A stretch of 14,366 nt of DNA from an uncultured Gammaproteobacteria bacterium (GTDB lineage Bacteria; Pseudomonadota; Gammaproteobacteria; Steroidobacterales; JABDMI01). The notes beneath the pieces were generated by a model, which saw only the letters and a program-made list of their open reading frames with translations, was not told the DNA's origin and ran no database searches. How positions within the stretch are numbered: position 1 is the first letter of the stretch; every line of letters begins with the position of its first letter. Below are positions 8,401 to 14,366 of the stretch, in pieces. The stretch covers positions 1 through 14,366 of the forward strand of contig CALHVH010000147.1 of assembly GCA_938039225.1 (NCBI GenBank), written 5' to 3'. A program made the position numbers and the translations under genes.

Positions 8401-11275
8401 CAATCTTATCTGTCACATCGCCGATTATGCTTGCGCCTTTTTCTTCTAAAGGCAGTCCCTCGTCATAGAGACGTTGCACATAATGTTCTAACTCACCTGC
8501 AATTTGTGTAATCGGAAGAATATCCGCCATATTTGCACTGCCATGTAAGGTATGCACAGCGCGATGCATAGCACTACTAATACTTTTATTAATTGATTTA
8601 GAACAAAAGTCCCGAATAGTAGCAATATGTTTTGCAGATTCTTCTGAATAAATGTCGTAAAGCGGAATTTCTAAATGATAGGCCTTTGCAGTAACTTCAT
8701 CAGAGACACTTTTTTCTGAGTCAGAACTGGCTGAAGAAGAATCAAGGTCATTACCAATTAACTCTTGCATTGCAGCTTCATCATCTGGGCTAATAATCTG
8801 ACGCATATCCATTATTTGCGTCTGCCCTGCCACTTCACTCGGATTAATAAGACCTCGCATATCTATAATTTGCGTAATCGGCCTTTCCAAATCTGAAGCT
8901 TCAGTATTAGCTTGTAATGATTCAGGACTCACTTTCAATTGATTTGGCAATAAGGTACTGTCACCAGCTTCTGCTTGCTCAGCAAGTTTTTGTGAAATAT
9001 AGGACTCAAGTGAAAGCATTAATTGATGGGCATCTTCTTTTGTATCTGCACCAGTTTCAATTTGCTCTATTAAACTTGGAATACAACTAACAGACCGATC
9101 TACTAAATGCACACCATCAGCATCCATTTTTATAGTGCCTTCAAGCACTCGATTAATTAAGTGTTCAGCTTGCCAGGCAAGCTCACTCATTCGACGAGCT
9201 CCAACCATTCGACCACTACCTTTTAAGGTATGAAAACCGCGTCGTACAGAAACTAAGGCTTCACGCAGGTCGTGATCACCTTTCCAAGCTGAAAACTCTT
9301 GCGCAAGATTTGCATGCACTTCATTAGCTTCTTCCAGAAAAATTTCAATAACTTCAGGGTCAGTCTCAAGTGAGCGATCCATTACTGGATAAGCATCAGG
9401 ATGCTGATTCTCATCTTCTGCGATAGCTTGTGTGGTCTTTTGAGTCATTGACTCAATTTGTTCTGGAGTAAGCTTTGGTAAGTCAACCGTACCACTACCA
9501 GATTCTGATACCGTCAAAAGTTCAGTATTAACCTCAAGAGTAATGGTACCGTCACCAACCGACCCTTCTTGATCTTTGGGTAACAACTGTGTCGGCGCTT
9601 CCCGTAATAACTGTTCCAGACAGCTATCAGCATTATCTAACATATACCATGGGTCACGTCGTCCTTTATTGAGCGTTTCCAAATAAAAGTCAACGCTCTC
9701 AATAGCCCCTGCTAGTAATTCTAAATGCTCAGAATAAGGCAGACGACCGCTACCAATTAAGAATCGTGTGATGTAATCTTGTAAGCGTTCGAGAACAACC
9801 GCCAAACGCTCTTTTTCAGCCAACATAGTGGCTGCACGAGCCTCTTTCAAAAGCACTGGTGCACGTGAAATTGGCTTTACGTCAGTTGGGTCACGCATAA
9901 ACTGACTTATAACTTCTTTAACTCTCGCTATATTAACTTTTGTCTCACGAAAAGTTGCCTCAAGTGCCTCTAATAAGTACTTTGGCTTATCTTTATCTTG
10001 TTTACCAGCAAGCTTGTCCAGCTCTTCTTCTAAGCGTGATTCAACCTGTAACAAGGAAGCCGCAATGCCAATCAAATGATTATCTGTAATTGGCTCATTT
10101 CGTTCTAGTAGTTTTGTAAGTTCACTTTGTTGATCTAAAACACGAGTTTGTAACTCATTTAGCCCAAGCATATTCAAAGTATCAGCAATTTTTTTCAGGC
10201 TATCAAATCGCTGTTCAATTTGAATATTTTCTTTCGAGCCAGTGCGGTTAAAAATATCTAAAGCGTCTTTAACTTTATCTAAATCTTCTCTTATTGCAGT
10301 AGACAAAGAGACCATGACTTGTGTATCAGGCCCGGTAAGATTAGTTTGTGCTGTCTCAAGCTTCTCTTCTAAAGGTAAAGATTCATTTAAACTAAAGGCT
10401 GTGCGAATCTTACTAACTCGTTCACCATTACTTGTAGTGCGCCCAATAAAATACAATAATTGGTTTATCAAACTGCGGTCAGTATTTTCTTGAAAATGGC
10501 TCTCACCATGATCCAGAATTCTTTTTGCAGCCCTATCAACTTGACCAAATAGACGTCTTAAATCTGGGCTTGATTTTAAACCTTTTTCTAATAGGGCCTC
10601 AACCAAACCGCCAGTCACCCACCAAAGTTTAAAACTGCGTTCTTCTTTTGATGCTTGTTCATATTTCTCTAGAATTACTGCAATACGAGTTAGATGTTTT
10701 TGTCCATGAGGGTCTTTAATCCAACCTAGAAGAGAGGTTTGAAACACTGCTCGGTATTTACCAATGAGCTCACATAAATCTTCTTTCTCAGAAAAACCTG
10801 TTAATTGTGGGAGTTTAACTGTTTTATCTGAGAGTTCATCATCTTTTACGTCCATCAAATACAAGGTATCTTCAGAGAGCGGCTTGGCCTGGCGCGCAGC
10901 ACGTAATTCTTGCATTATTGGCAACAAAGCAACTGAATTTTCACGACCTTCTGACTCGATGGTTTTATGAAAAAACACAGGCAAAATCACAACGCCTCGA
11001 CTTATTGCCTCAAGAGATAACTGTGGATTTTTTGCTTTTTTAGTTAATAACTCATTTACGTTTAAGAGCATTTCCGATGCTAATAAAGCCGATGCATTAA
11101 AATCAATGATTTCAAAAGCACCTTTAGCGGTTTTTAATAACTCACTGACCATACTTAAGTGCTTGTCATTTTTAGTTTCAACTGCAAGCTCTAATGCCGA
11201 ACGAATATCGTTAAGCGTTAGATTCATTTCATCGGAAATGACAAATAAAGTATCTCTAAATGCGGCTTCTAACAT
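5495..11275 (-). CDS. chpA: Hybrid CheA-type histidine kinase/response regulator ChpA (PilL) of the type IV pilus chemosensory system
   Basis: Central kinase of the Pil-Chp pathway, which autophosphorylates and passes phosphate to PilG and PilH to control pilus extension, retraction and twitching. The 1926 residues compare with about 2470 in P. aeruginosa. The N-terminal about 630 residues are FimL-like helical sequence without a canonical phospho-His. Three Hpt domains follow: about 640-740 (HTLKGSGRM, His682), 868-965 (HTLHGSANM, His908) and 1058-1160 (HTLKGGARM, His1101). An acidic linker then leads to the P3-like dimerisation helices (about 1335-1470), the ATPase domain with N box RNSVIHG (Asn1522), DDGSG (Asp1563 second Asp) and GRGVGMDV (from Gly1613), a CheW-like domain (about 1650-1785), and a receiver (about 1808-1926) with VVDDS, phospho-acceptor Asp1857, Thr1887 and Lys1909. 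All kinase motifs look intact. The ATG at 11275 has a weak AAGAG upstream. It follows pilJ by 46 bases, where pilK would lie in P. aeruginosa. Confidence 0.95.
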   Translation of the reverse strand: MLEAAFRDTLFVISDEMNLTLNDIRSALELAVETKNDKHLSMVSELLKTAKGAFEIIDFNASALLASEMLLNVNELLTKKAKNPQLSLEAISRGVVILPVFFHKTIESEGRENSVALLPIMQELRAARQAKPLSEDTLYLMDVKDDELSDKTVKLPQLTGFSEKEDLCELIGKYRAVFQTSLLGWIKDPHGQKHLTRIAVILEKYEQASKEERSFKLWWVTGGLVEALLEKGLKSSPDLRRLFGQVDRAAKRILDHGESHFQENTDRSLINQLLYFIGRTTSNGERVSKIRTAFSLNESLPLEEKLETAQTNLTGPDTQVMVSLSTAIREDLDKVKDALDIFNRTGSKENIQIEQRFDSLKKIADTLNMLGLNELQTRVLDQQSELTKLLERNEPITDNHLIGIAASLLQVESRLEEELDKLAGKQDKDKPKYLLEALEATFRETKVNIARVKEVISQFMRDPTDVKPISRAPVLLKEARAATMLAEKERLAVVLERLQDYITRFLIGSGRLPYSEHLELLAGAIESVDFYLETLNKGRRDPWYMLDNADSCLEQLLREAPTQLLPKDQEGSVGDGTITLEVNTELLTVSESGSGTVDLPKLTPEQIESMTQKTTQAIAEDENQHPDAYPVMDRSLETDPEVIEIFLEEANEVHANLAQEFSAWKGDHDLREALVSVRRGFHTLKGSGRMVGARRMSELAWQAEHLINRVLEGTIKMDADGVHLVDRSVSCIPSLIEQIETGADTKEDAHQLMLSLESYISQKLAEQAEAGDSTLLPNQLKVSPESLQANTEASDLERPITQIIDMRGLINPSEVAGQTQIMDMRQIISPDDEAAMQELIGNDLDSSSASSDSEKSVSDEVTAKAYHLEIPLYDIYSEESAKHIATIRDFCSKSINKSISSAMHRAVHTLHGSANMADILPITQIAGELEHYVQRLYDEGLPLEEKGASIIGDVTDKIEAMIATINQDAPMEYVAPALISRLHEVRKEIDLQLESNTDTLEASISEVDDLTSPKTEVDTGDLLDELKVELDDILIVADTPAQDSAVEQHQAPTMLAVDSEITAIFLEEASEIIAETDTAVASWGSDGISDQQISELLRHLHTLKGGARMAGLLSIGDFTHELESFMLGLKNQSLEQSDGAKKTLQSAVDHMHSMLDEVRRGEPPTQAPHILSSMHNLIEGKDSDEILSSTNTEALDESEQSVDSVERSDDSKQEIKESMSAEEIAELEFTDQELSKTMPSITVIQPVLNEDEFEADLGEDIVHAEPIVESDESIELDDTQPKDSQITINKESAALPDVKSSPAILSDEPIATDSIFEYVSEVQDVQQRQQDAARISTSNLEVLLNQAGEVSIFRSRIEQEISNANLNLAELARTVNRVKEQLRKMEIETEATILYQHRDETENNDFDPLEMDQYSNVQQISRALAESVNDLQSLETSLENQFRDTEALLLQQSRVMTDLQDNLMRVRMIPFARYAPRYARIVRQIANETSKKVDLNVQGAESEIDRQVIERMQAPLEHMIRNSVIHGIESPEDRIAAGKDPEGIIQLRLSREGAQLILELEDDGSGLDYVGIREKALNLGIINAEQNTTDADLAQLILAAGFSTAKEVTQSAGRGVGMDVVASEVKQLGGSLQIISERGKFTRFSMRLPFTRAINHALLVRAGEENYAIPIHKVDGVAKMSLANVQHLLSQENPVYEYANREYSVKNLAQLLGSPNYSFDPDEHELSVIMVTGGDHHAALVVSELIGSREMVIKPVGPQIAGIRGISGATILGDGRIVIILDIDALLGVKLQEIAVAENIMTKESLPLILVVDDSITVRRVTERLLERNKMEVLTARDGLDALNVLQEHSPDLILLDIEMPRMDGYELAERVRQDPRISDVPIIMITSRTGDKHRSRAIEIGVDDYLGKPYREDQLLEAIQPHLNK
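8768..8875 (-). repeat. tandem 54-base / 18-residue duplication inside chpA
   Basis: ChpA residues 801-818 begin TQIIDMRGLINP and residues 819-836 begin TQIMDMRQIISP, directly abutting. Nine of 18 residues are identical and 18 of the first 21 bases match. The repeat lies in the linker between the first and second Hpt domains, not in a folded phosphotransfer domain. Confidence 0.7.
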
Positions 11276-11321
11276 TGTATTAATTGCACTCTTATTTTTT
11301 TACTTATATAGCAGTAATTTC

Positions 11322-12599
11322 TTAAACGCTTTCTTCAACAGAAAGGTCATCATAGTCATCATCGGCAGACTCACCCTCAGGCAGGGTAAACCCAGCTACA
11401 GACTCACGTAACTCTTTAGCAAGATCAGCAAGTTTGGATACGTTAGTAGAGGTAACTGATGCTCCACCTGCAGTTTGGGTTGAATATTTTCTGAGAACGT
11501 CCATAGTTTTCATTACGCTTCCTGCTTCTACCGACTGAGTTTTGGAAGCCTCTGAAATACCGGATACTAATTCTGAAATTTGTTTTGATACCGATTGAAT
11601 TTCTTCCAAAGCCTCACCAGCGTTCTCAGCAAGTTTCGCTCCACCAACCACATTGGCGGTAGACTCTTCCATGGACGCTACGGCTTCATTGGTATCTGTT
11701 TGAATAGTTCTAACTAAAGTTTCAATTTGCCTAGTCGCATCGGTCGCACGTTCCGCTAGTCGTTGTACTTCATCAGCTACAACCGCAAAACCGCGACCAG
11801 CCTCACCAGCCATGGAGGCTTGAATAGAAGCATTCAGAGCAAGGATATTCGTTTGTTCAGCGATGTCATTAATTAAGCCAACAATGTTTCCAATTTCTTG
11901 CGAGCTCTCACCTAAACGTTTAATTCGTTTCGATGTTTCTTGGATAGTTTCTCGAATGGATGCCATACCTTCAATGGTACGACGCACAGCAATACTACCT
12001 TTATCGGCAATTTCTACCGACTGCTGGGCTACCTTAGAAGAAGTTTCTGCATTGTCTGTAACACGACGGATTGATTCTGAAATAGAGTTAATTGCCTCAT
12101 TCGCCTGAATCACATGCTCATTCTGGCTAGAACTCACATCACTTAATTTATTAGCCGTAATTTGGGTTTGTTGTGCTGAACGGTTTACCTGTGTAGCCGT
12201 TTGATCGATAGTAGTTACTAAGTCTCGTAAAGCGTCAACCGCATAGTTAATTGAATCGGCAATTGAGCCAGTTACATCTTCGGTCACAGATGCCTCTACC
12301 GTTAAATCACCATCTGCCAAGCTTCCCAACTCATCCATTAAACGCAAAATACCCTCTTGGTCACGTTCCGCTTTTTCCATAGCTAATTCAGCTGAAGCAC
12401 GTAAGCCAGAAGTTTTTGCGTAAGCAGTTAACATACCTAAAAAACATAAACCAGCAAGAGCTACTAAAGCTTCATTAAAAAAAGCGACTGTCGTGTCTAA
12501 GTTTAAAAAATTAACTACAGCCAACGCAAGCAGTAGTAGCAAACCCAATACACCTAATGTAGGTATTTGTTTGGGACTTAAATTACGTTGCTTTGCCAT
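11322..12599 (-). CDS. pilJ: PilJ-type methyl-accepting chemoreceptor lacking a periplasmic sensor domain
   Basis: Inner-membrane chemoreceptor that should couple through PilI to ChpA. The 425 residues compare with about 680 in P. aeruginosa PilJ. Two hydrophobic helices, about 13-32 and 38-60, are separated by only a few residues (NLDTT), so the two periplasmic PilJ_N modules are missing. A HAMP-like segment follows (about 85-130: LADGDLTVEASVTEDVTGSIADSINY), then the coiled-coil signalling domain with the hairpin tip NDIAEQTNILALNASIQAS (Glu248 in EQTN) and MAGEAGRGFAVVADEVQRLAERAT. QASMAGEAGRGFAVVADEVQ is the PilJ form rather than the EAARAGE of generic receptors. The C-terminus is an acidic tail (407-425, nine Asp/Glu) with no NWETF-like CheR-binding pentapeptide. 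The ATG at 12599 has a strong GAGGAA upstream. Only 76 bases separate it from pilI, so no missing piece is hidden in another frame. Confidence 0.93.
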   Translation of the reverse strand: MAKQRNLSPKQIPTLGVLGLLLLLALAVVNFLNLDTTVAFFNEALVALAGLCFLGMLTAYAKTSGLRASAELAMEKAERDQEGILRLMDELGSLADGDLTVEASVTEDVTGSIADSINYAVDALRDLVTTIDQTATQVNRSAQQTQITANKLSDVSSSQNEHVIQANEAINSISESIRRVTDNAETSSKVAQQSVEIADKGSIAVRRTIEGMASIRETIQETSKRIKRLGESSQEIGNIVGLINDIAEQTNILALNASIQASMAGEAGRGFAVVADEVQRLAERATDATRQIETLVRTIQTDTNEAVASMEESTANVVGGAKLAENAGEALEEIQSVSKQISELVSGISEASKTQSVEAGSVMKTMDVLRKYSTQTAGGASVTSTNVSKLADLAKELRESVAGFTLPEGESADDDYDDLSVEESV

Positions 12600-12604
12600 A
12601 AGTA

Positions 12605-12629
12605 TTCCTCTAGCAACTATTTAGTTGCT
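12605..12629 (-). promoter_or_regulatory. perfect inverted repeat next to the pilJ Shine-Dalgarno
   Basis: On the - strand AGCAACTAAATAGTTGCT (12629-12612) has 8-base arms that are perfectly complementary; as RNA it gives a 7-bp stem with an AAAT loop. It is followed, after one base, by GAGGAA (12610-12605), the Shine-Dalgarno of pilJ, five bases before the ATG. It has no U tract, so it is not an intrinsic terminator. It could tune pilJ translation, mark mRNA processing, or be a protein-binding site. Confidence 0.5.
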
Positions 12630-12675
12630 CATTCTTAATATTAAAGTTTTAAATGTATTTTAAATTCTACTAGTC

Positions 12676-13236
12676 TTAATTTATTGCACTTGACTGCATA
12701 AATTCTTGACTTTCAACCAACTTTCGCAGGCCTATAACAGCCCATGCTTTTTCATCCCGACTACATTCACCAAGCAAAAATGTCTTTACGCCAAATTTAC
12801 TTTCAACCGTGCAGTTTTTACTTAATTCAGATTCACTAAAGCGTCTAAAACCTAAGACCTCATCAACAACTAATGCCGCAGGAATTCGATCGTGGTTCAC
12901 AACCAACATACGCTCTTGTCCGGTTGACTCATGTTGTTCTCCACCAAGGAATTTAACAAAATCAATTACCGGAATAAGTTGGCTACGTAAATTGGCCAAA
13001 CCCTTAATCCAGGCTTTTGCCCCAGGAACTCGAGTACTTGGAATTAACGCTAACACTTCTCGCACATCACTCCGAGAAGTAATTAAAACTTCATCGCCGA
13101 TGCGAAATGCTATTCCAACCCATTCTTTAACTTGACTACCGCCTGAATAAGATTGATTTACTACACGACAGCGTTGTTCAAGCTCTCTGAGGAGATGAAA
13201 AGGATTTTCACGTAAGGTATATAGGTTGTCTAACAT
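12676..13236 (-). CDS. pilI: CheW-like chemotaxis adaptor PilI
   Basis: Cytosolic CheW-domain adaptor that joins PilJ to the ChpA kinase in the polar chemosensory array. The 186 residues follow P. aeruginosa PilI: an N-terminal helix with NPFHLLRELEQRCR (about 11-24), then the CheW fold with WVGIAFRIGDEVLI, PGAKAWIKGLANLRSQLIPVIDF (the conserved loop and strand containing GLANLRG-like sequence) and AALVVDEVLGFRRF. The N-terminal helix and the PGVK.W.KG pattern separate it from ChpC and from flagellar CheW. The ATG at 13236 has no clear Shine-Dalgarno and lies 18 bases after the pilH stop, which suggests translational coupling in the pilG-pilH-pilI-pilJ order. The 76 bases to pilJ form the widest internal gap in the operon and hold the pilJ-proximal inverted repeat. 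Confidence 0.93.
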   Translation of the reverse strand: MLDNLYTLRENPFHLLRELEQRCRVVNQSYSGGSQVKEWVGIAFRIGDEVLITSRSDVREVLALIPSTRVPGAKAWIKGLANLRSQLIPVIDFVKFLGGEQHESTGQERMLVVNHDRIPAALVVDEVLGFRRFSESELSKNCTVESKFGVKTFLLGECSRDEKAWAVIGLRKLVESQEFMQSSAIN

Positions 13237-13254
13237 AAAATTTTTATAATAAAT

Positions 13255-13617
13255 TTACTTGAGTGTTTGCTTAATTTTTTCAATTAGCTCTTTCTCTTTA
13301 ACTGGCTTCACAATGTAATCTGAAGCCCCTTGACGCATACCCCAAATCCGATCAGTTTCCTGACTTTTAGTGGTTACCATGATTACTGGTATGTCGGACG
13401 TATCATCATTACGAGAAAGTTTACGTGTAGCCTGAAAACCATTAACCCCTGGCATAACAACATCCATTAGGATTAAATCTGGTTTTTCTTTTGCCGCTAT
13501 TTCAATTCCTGATTTTCCATCGCTAGCTACTAGCACAGTAAAATCGTTATTTTCTAAAAAACCCTTAAGAATGTGCACCTCAGTTGGTGAATCATCTACT
13601 ATTAATACAGTGGTCAT
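13255..13617 (-). CDS. pilH: CheY-like response regulator PilH
   Basis: Single-domain receiver of the Pil-Chp pathway; in P. aeruginosa it acts on pilus retraction and/or as a phosphate sink for ChpA. The 120 residues are a complete receiver: acidic pair Asp8/Asp9 in LIVDDSP, phospho-acceptor Asp52 in LILMDVVMPGVNG, Thr82, and Lys104 in IVKPV. The stretch QETDRIWGMRQGASDY (86-101) is typical of PilH and separates it from PilG. There is no output domain. The ATG at 13617 has a good Shine-Dalgarno, AGAGGAAA, about six bases upstream, stronger than that of its neighbours. It starts 29 bases after the pilG stop and is followed by pilI after 18 bases, in the standard operon order. Confidence 0.95.
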   Translation of the reverse strand: MTTVLIVDDSPTEVHILKGFLENNDFTVLVASDGKSGIEIAAKEKPDLILMDVVMPGVNGFQATRKLSRNDDTSDIPVIMVTTKSQETDRIWGMRQGASDYIVKPVKEKELIEKIKQTLK

Positions 13618-13646
13618 GTCTTTCCTCTTTTATAATGCTTTAAATC

Positions 13647-14033
13647 TCAAACATTTACATAGTTTGAAATTGCAGTCAGTAATTCTTCTTTGGTAAATGG
13701 TTTGGTTAAGTACTCTTCTGAACCCACAATTTTTCCTCGCGCACGATCAAACAAGCCGTCTTTACTCGATAGCATGATAATTGGAGTTTTATTAAATGAT
13801 TTATTGTGCTTGATTAACGCACAGGTTTGATAGCCATCGAGACGCGGCATCATGATGTCTACAAAAACAACATCGGGTTTATGGTCTGCAACTTTTGACA
13901 GTGCATCAAAACCATCTATGGCTGTAAAGACCTGAAAGCCTTCTTTTGTCAAAATAGATTCAGCTGTGCGCCTAATCGTTTTACTATCATCAATGATAAG
14001 GACTTTAAGCCCACTGTTTTCTTCCGCCGACAT
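13647..14033 (-). CDS. pilG: CheY-like response regulator PilG
   Basis: Single-domain receiver phosphorylated by ChpA; in P. aeruginosa it promotes pilus extension and raises cAMP through CyaB. With the start chosen here it has 128 residues: Asp15/Asp16 in LIIDDSKTIRRTAE, phospho-acceptor Asp59 in VFVDIMMPRLDGYQTCALIK, Ser89, and Lys111 in YLTKPFTKEELL. SSKDGLFDRARGKIVGS (89-105) is the PilG signature. I use the ATG at 14033 rather than an in-frame TTG at 14054 because the ATG has GTGAG about four bases upstream and gives a short N-terminal lead like that of known PilG proteins. It is the first gene of the operon, read leftwards, with a 333-base AT-rich region upstream that carries a candidate promoter. 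Confidence 0.95.
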   Translation of the reverse strand: MSAEENSGLKVLIIDDSKTIRRTAESILTKEGFQVFTAIDGFDALSKVADHKPDVVFVDIMMPRLDGYQTCALIKHNKSFNKTPIIMLSSKDGLFDRARGKIVGSEEYLTKPFTKEELLTAISNYVNV

Positions 14034-14366
14034 ATTACTCACACTTGCTCCCAACTCGCTGGCTTTTCTTGATTTACGCTCTTCCCAAGCCCAGTCAAAT
14101 TTCTATAAATTATTGATATTCTTGATTTTTTTAAAAATAACCGAATTTAAAAATGATTAATCCAACATATTACTTTTAAATTTTGTACAAAAATTACGCT
14201 AACCAAAACCATAGATCAGCGGTTTAATTGAGCAGACAATAAAAATTAGCTGCTAAAACATATTTTCAAGCAACCTTTTTACCATATTAGTCTGTTCGAG
14301 CCAAGTTATTCAGAATGATTTTTACTAGATGTTCCAGTAAGTTATTTATACAAACCAAAGTTTTTT
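14034..14366. other. AT-rich region upstream of pilG, no supported gene
   Basis: No reading frame here has both a plausible start signal and recognisable content. On the - strand a frame is open from the right edge to TAA at 14289-14287 (25 codons); it could be the tail of a gene beyond the window but I cannot recognise it. On the + strand an ATG at 14315 is open to the edge without a ribosome binding site. The region holds a perfect 12-base palindrome TTTTGTACAAAA (14181-14192), a possible operator, and several poly-A/T runs. It most likely carries the promoter and regulatory sites of the pil-chp operon. Confidence 0.6.
14071..14098 (-). promoter_or_regulatory. candidate sigma70-type promoter of the pilG operon
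   Basis: On the - strand TTGACT (14098-14093) and TAAATC (14076-14071) are separated by 16 bases. The predicted transcript would start near 14064, leaving a leader of about 30 bases that contains the GTGAG ribosome binding site of pilG at 14033. The -35 box is good, the -10 box poor, and other partial matches exist in this AT-rich stretch. Confidence 0.3.

Noticed and set aside
11106..11411. A 101-codon + strand ORF across the chpA start and pilJ end, and other + strand ORFs inside chpA and pilJ
   Set aside because: They are antisense to strongly conserved genes, have low-complexity translations and lack ribosome binding sites; I read them as shadows.
14034..14054. A longer PilG beginning at TTG 14054
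   Set aside because: The ATG at 14033 has GTGAG just upstream and gives the usual short N-terminal lead; the extra seven residues have no counterpart in known PilG.
14245..14257. TTAGC-T-GCTAA inverted repeat as a terminator
   Set aside because: The arms leave a single-base loop, which cannot form a stable RNA hairpin of that length, so the adjoining T run on the - strand is not enough.
14287..14364. C-terminus of an upstream - strand gene entering from the right edge
   Set aside because: Only 25 codons are open, with no recognisable content, so it cannot be told from chance.

Overview
The window looks like chromosome of an AT-rich gammaproteobacterium, probably free-living or marine. The evidence is the pairing of ampD with ampE, a Pseudomonas/Xanthomonas-style pil-chp chemosensory operon for type IV pili, and a TonB-dependent cobalamin receptor, all in low-GC DNA. 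I cannot place the genus. No tRNA, rRNA, IS element, prophage or CRISPR array was seen.

Left part (1-5007), cobalamin and cell-wall genes. The 3' part of btuB, cut by the window edge, is followed on the + strand by a PduO-type ATP:corrinoid adenosyltransferase gene. On the - strand a tight run ampD-ampE-btuF converges on it. AmpD and AmpE are the peptidoglycan-recycling amidase and its membrane partner; ampE starts 1 nt after ampD stops, and btuF overlaps ampE. btuB (outer-membrane uptake), btuF (binding protein) and pduO (adenosylation) make a small B12 salvage group; btuC and btuD are not here. rsmE (16S rRNA m3U1498 methyltransferase) diverges from ampD.

Right part (5011-14033), one long - strand operon pilG-pilH-pilI-pilJ-chpA-chpC. 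It encodes the Chp system that controls twitching motility: two CheY-like regulators, a CheW-like adaptor, a chemoreceptor, a giant CheA-type hybrid kinase with at least three phosphotransfer domains and a C-terminal receiver, and a second CheW-like protein. The gene set is reduced: no pilK (CheR-like) or chpB (CheB-like) is present. The receptor PilJ is only 425 residues and has essentially no periplasmic sensor domain.

The last 333 bases (14034-14366) hold no supported gene, only a candidate promoter for the pil-chp operon and a short palindrome.

I found no clearly new multi-gene system. The points most worth checking are the sensor-less PilJ, a tandem 18-residue repeat inside ChpA, a perfect inverted repeat abutting the pilJ ribosome binding site, a non-consensus residue in the RsmE cofactor loop, and a BtuF that appears to be a lipoprotein coupled to ampE.
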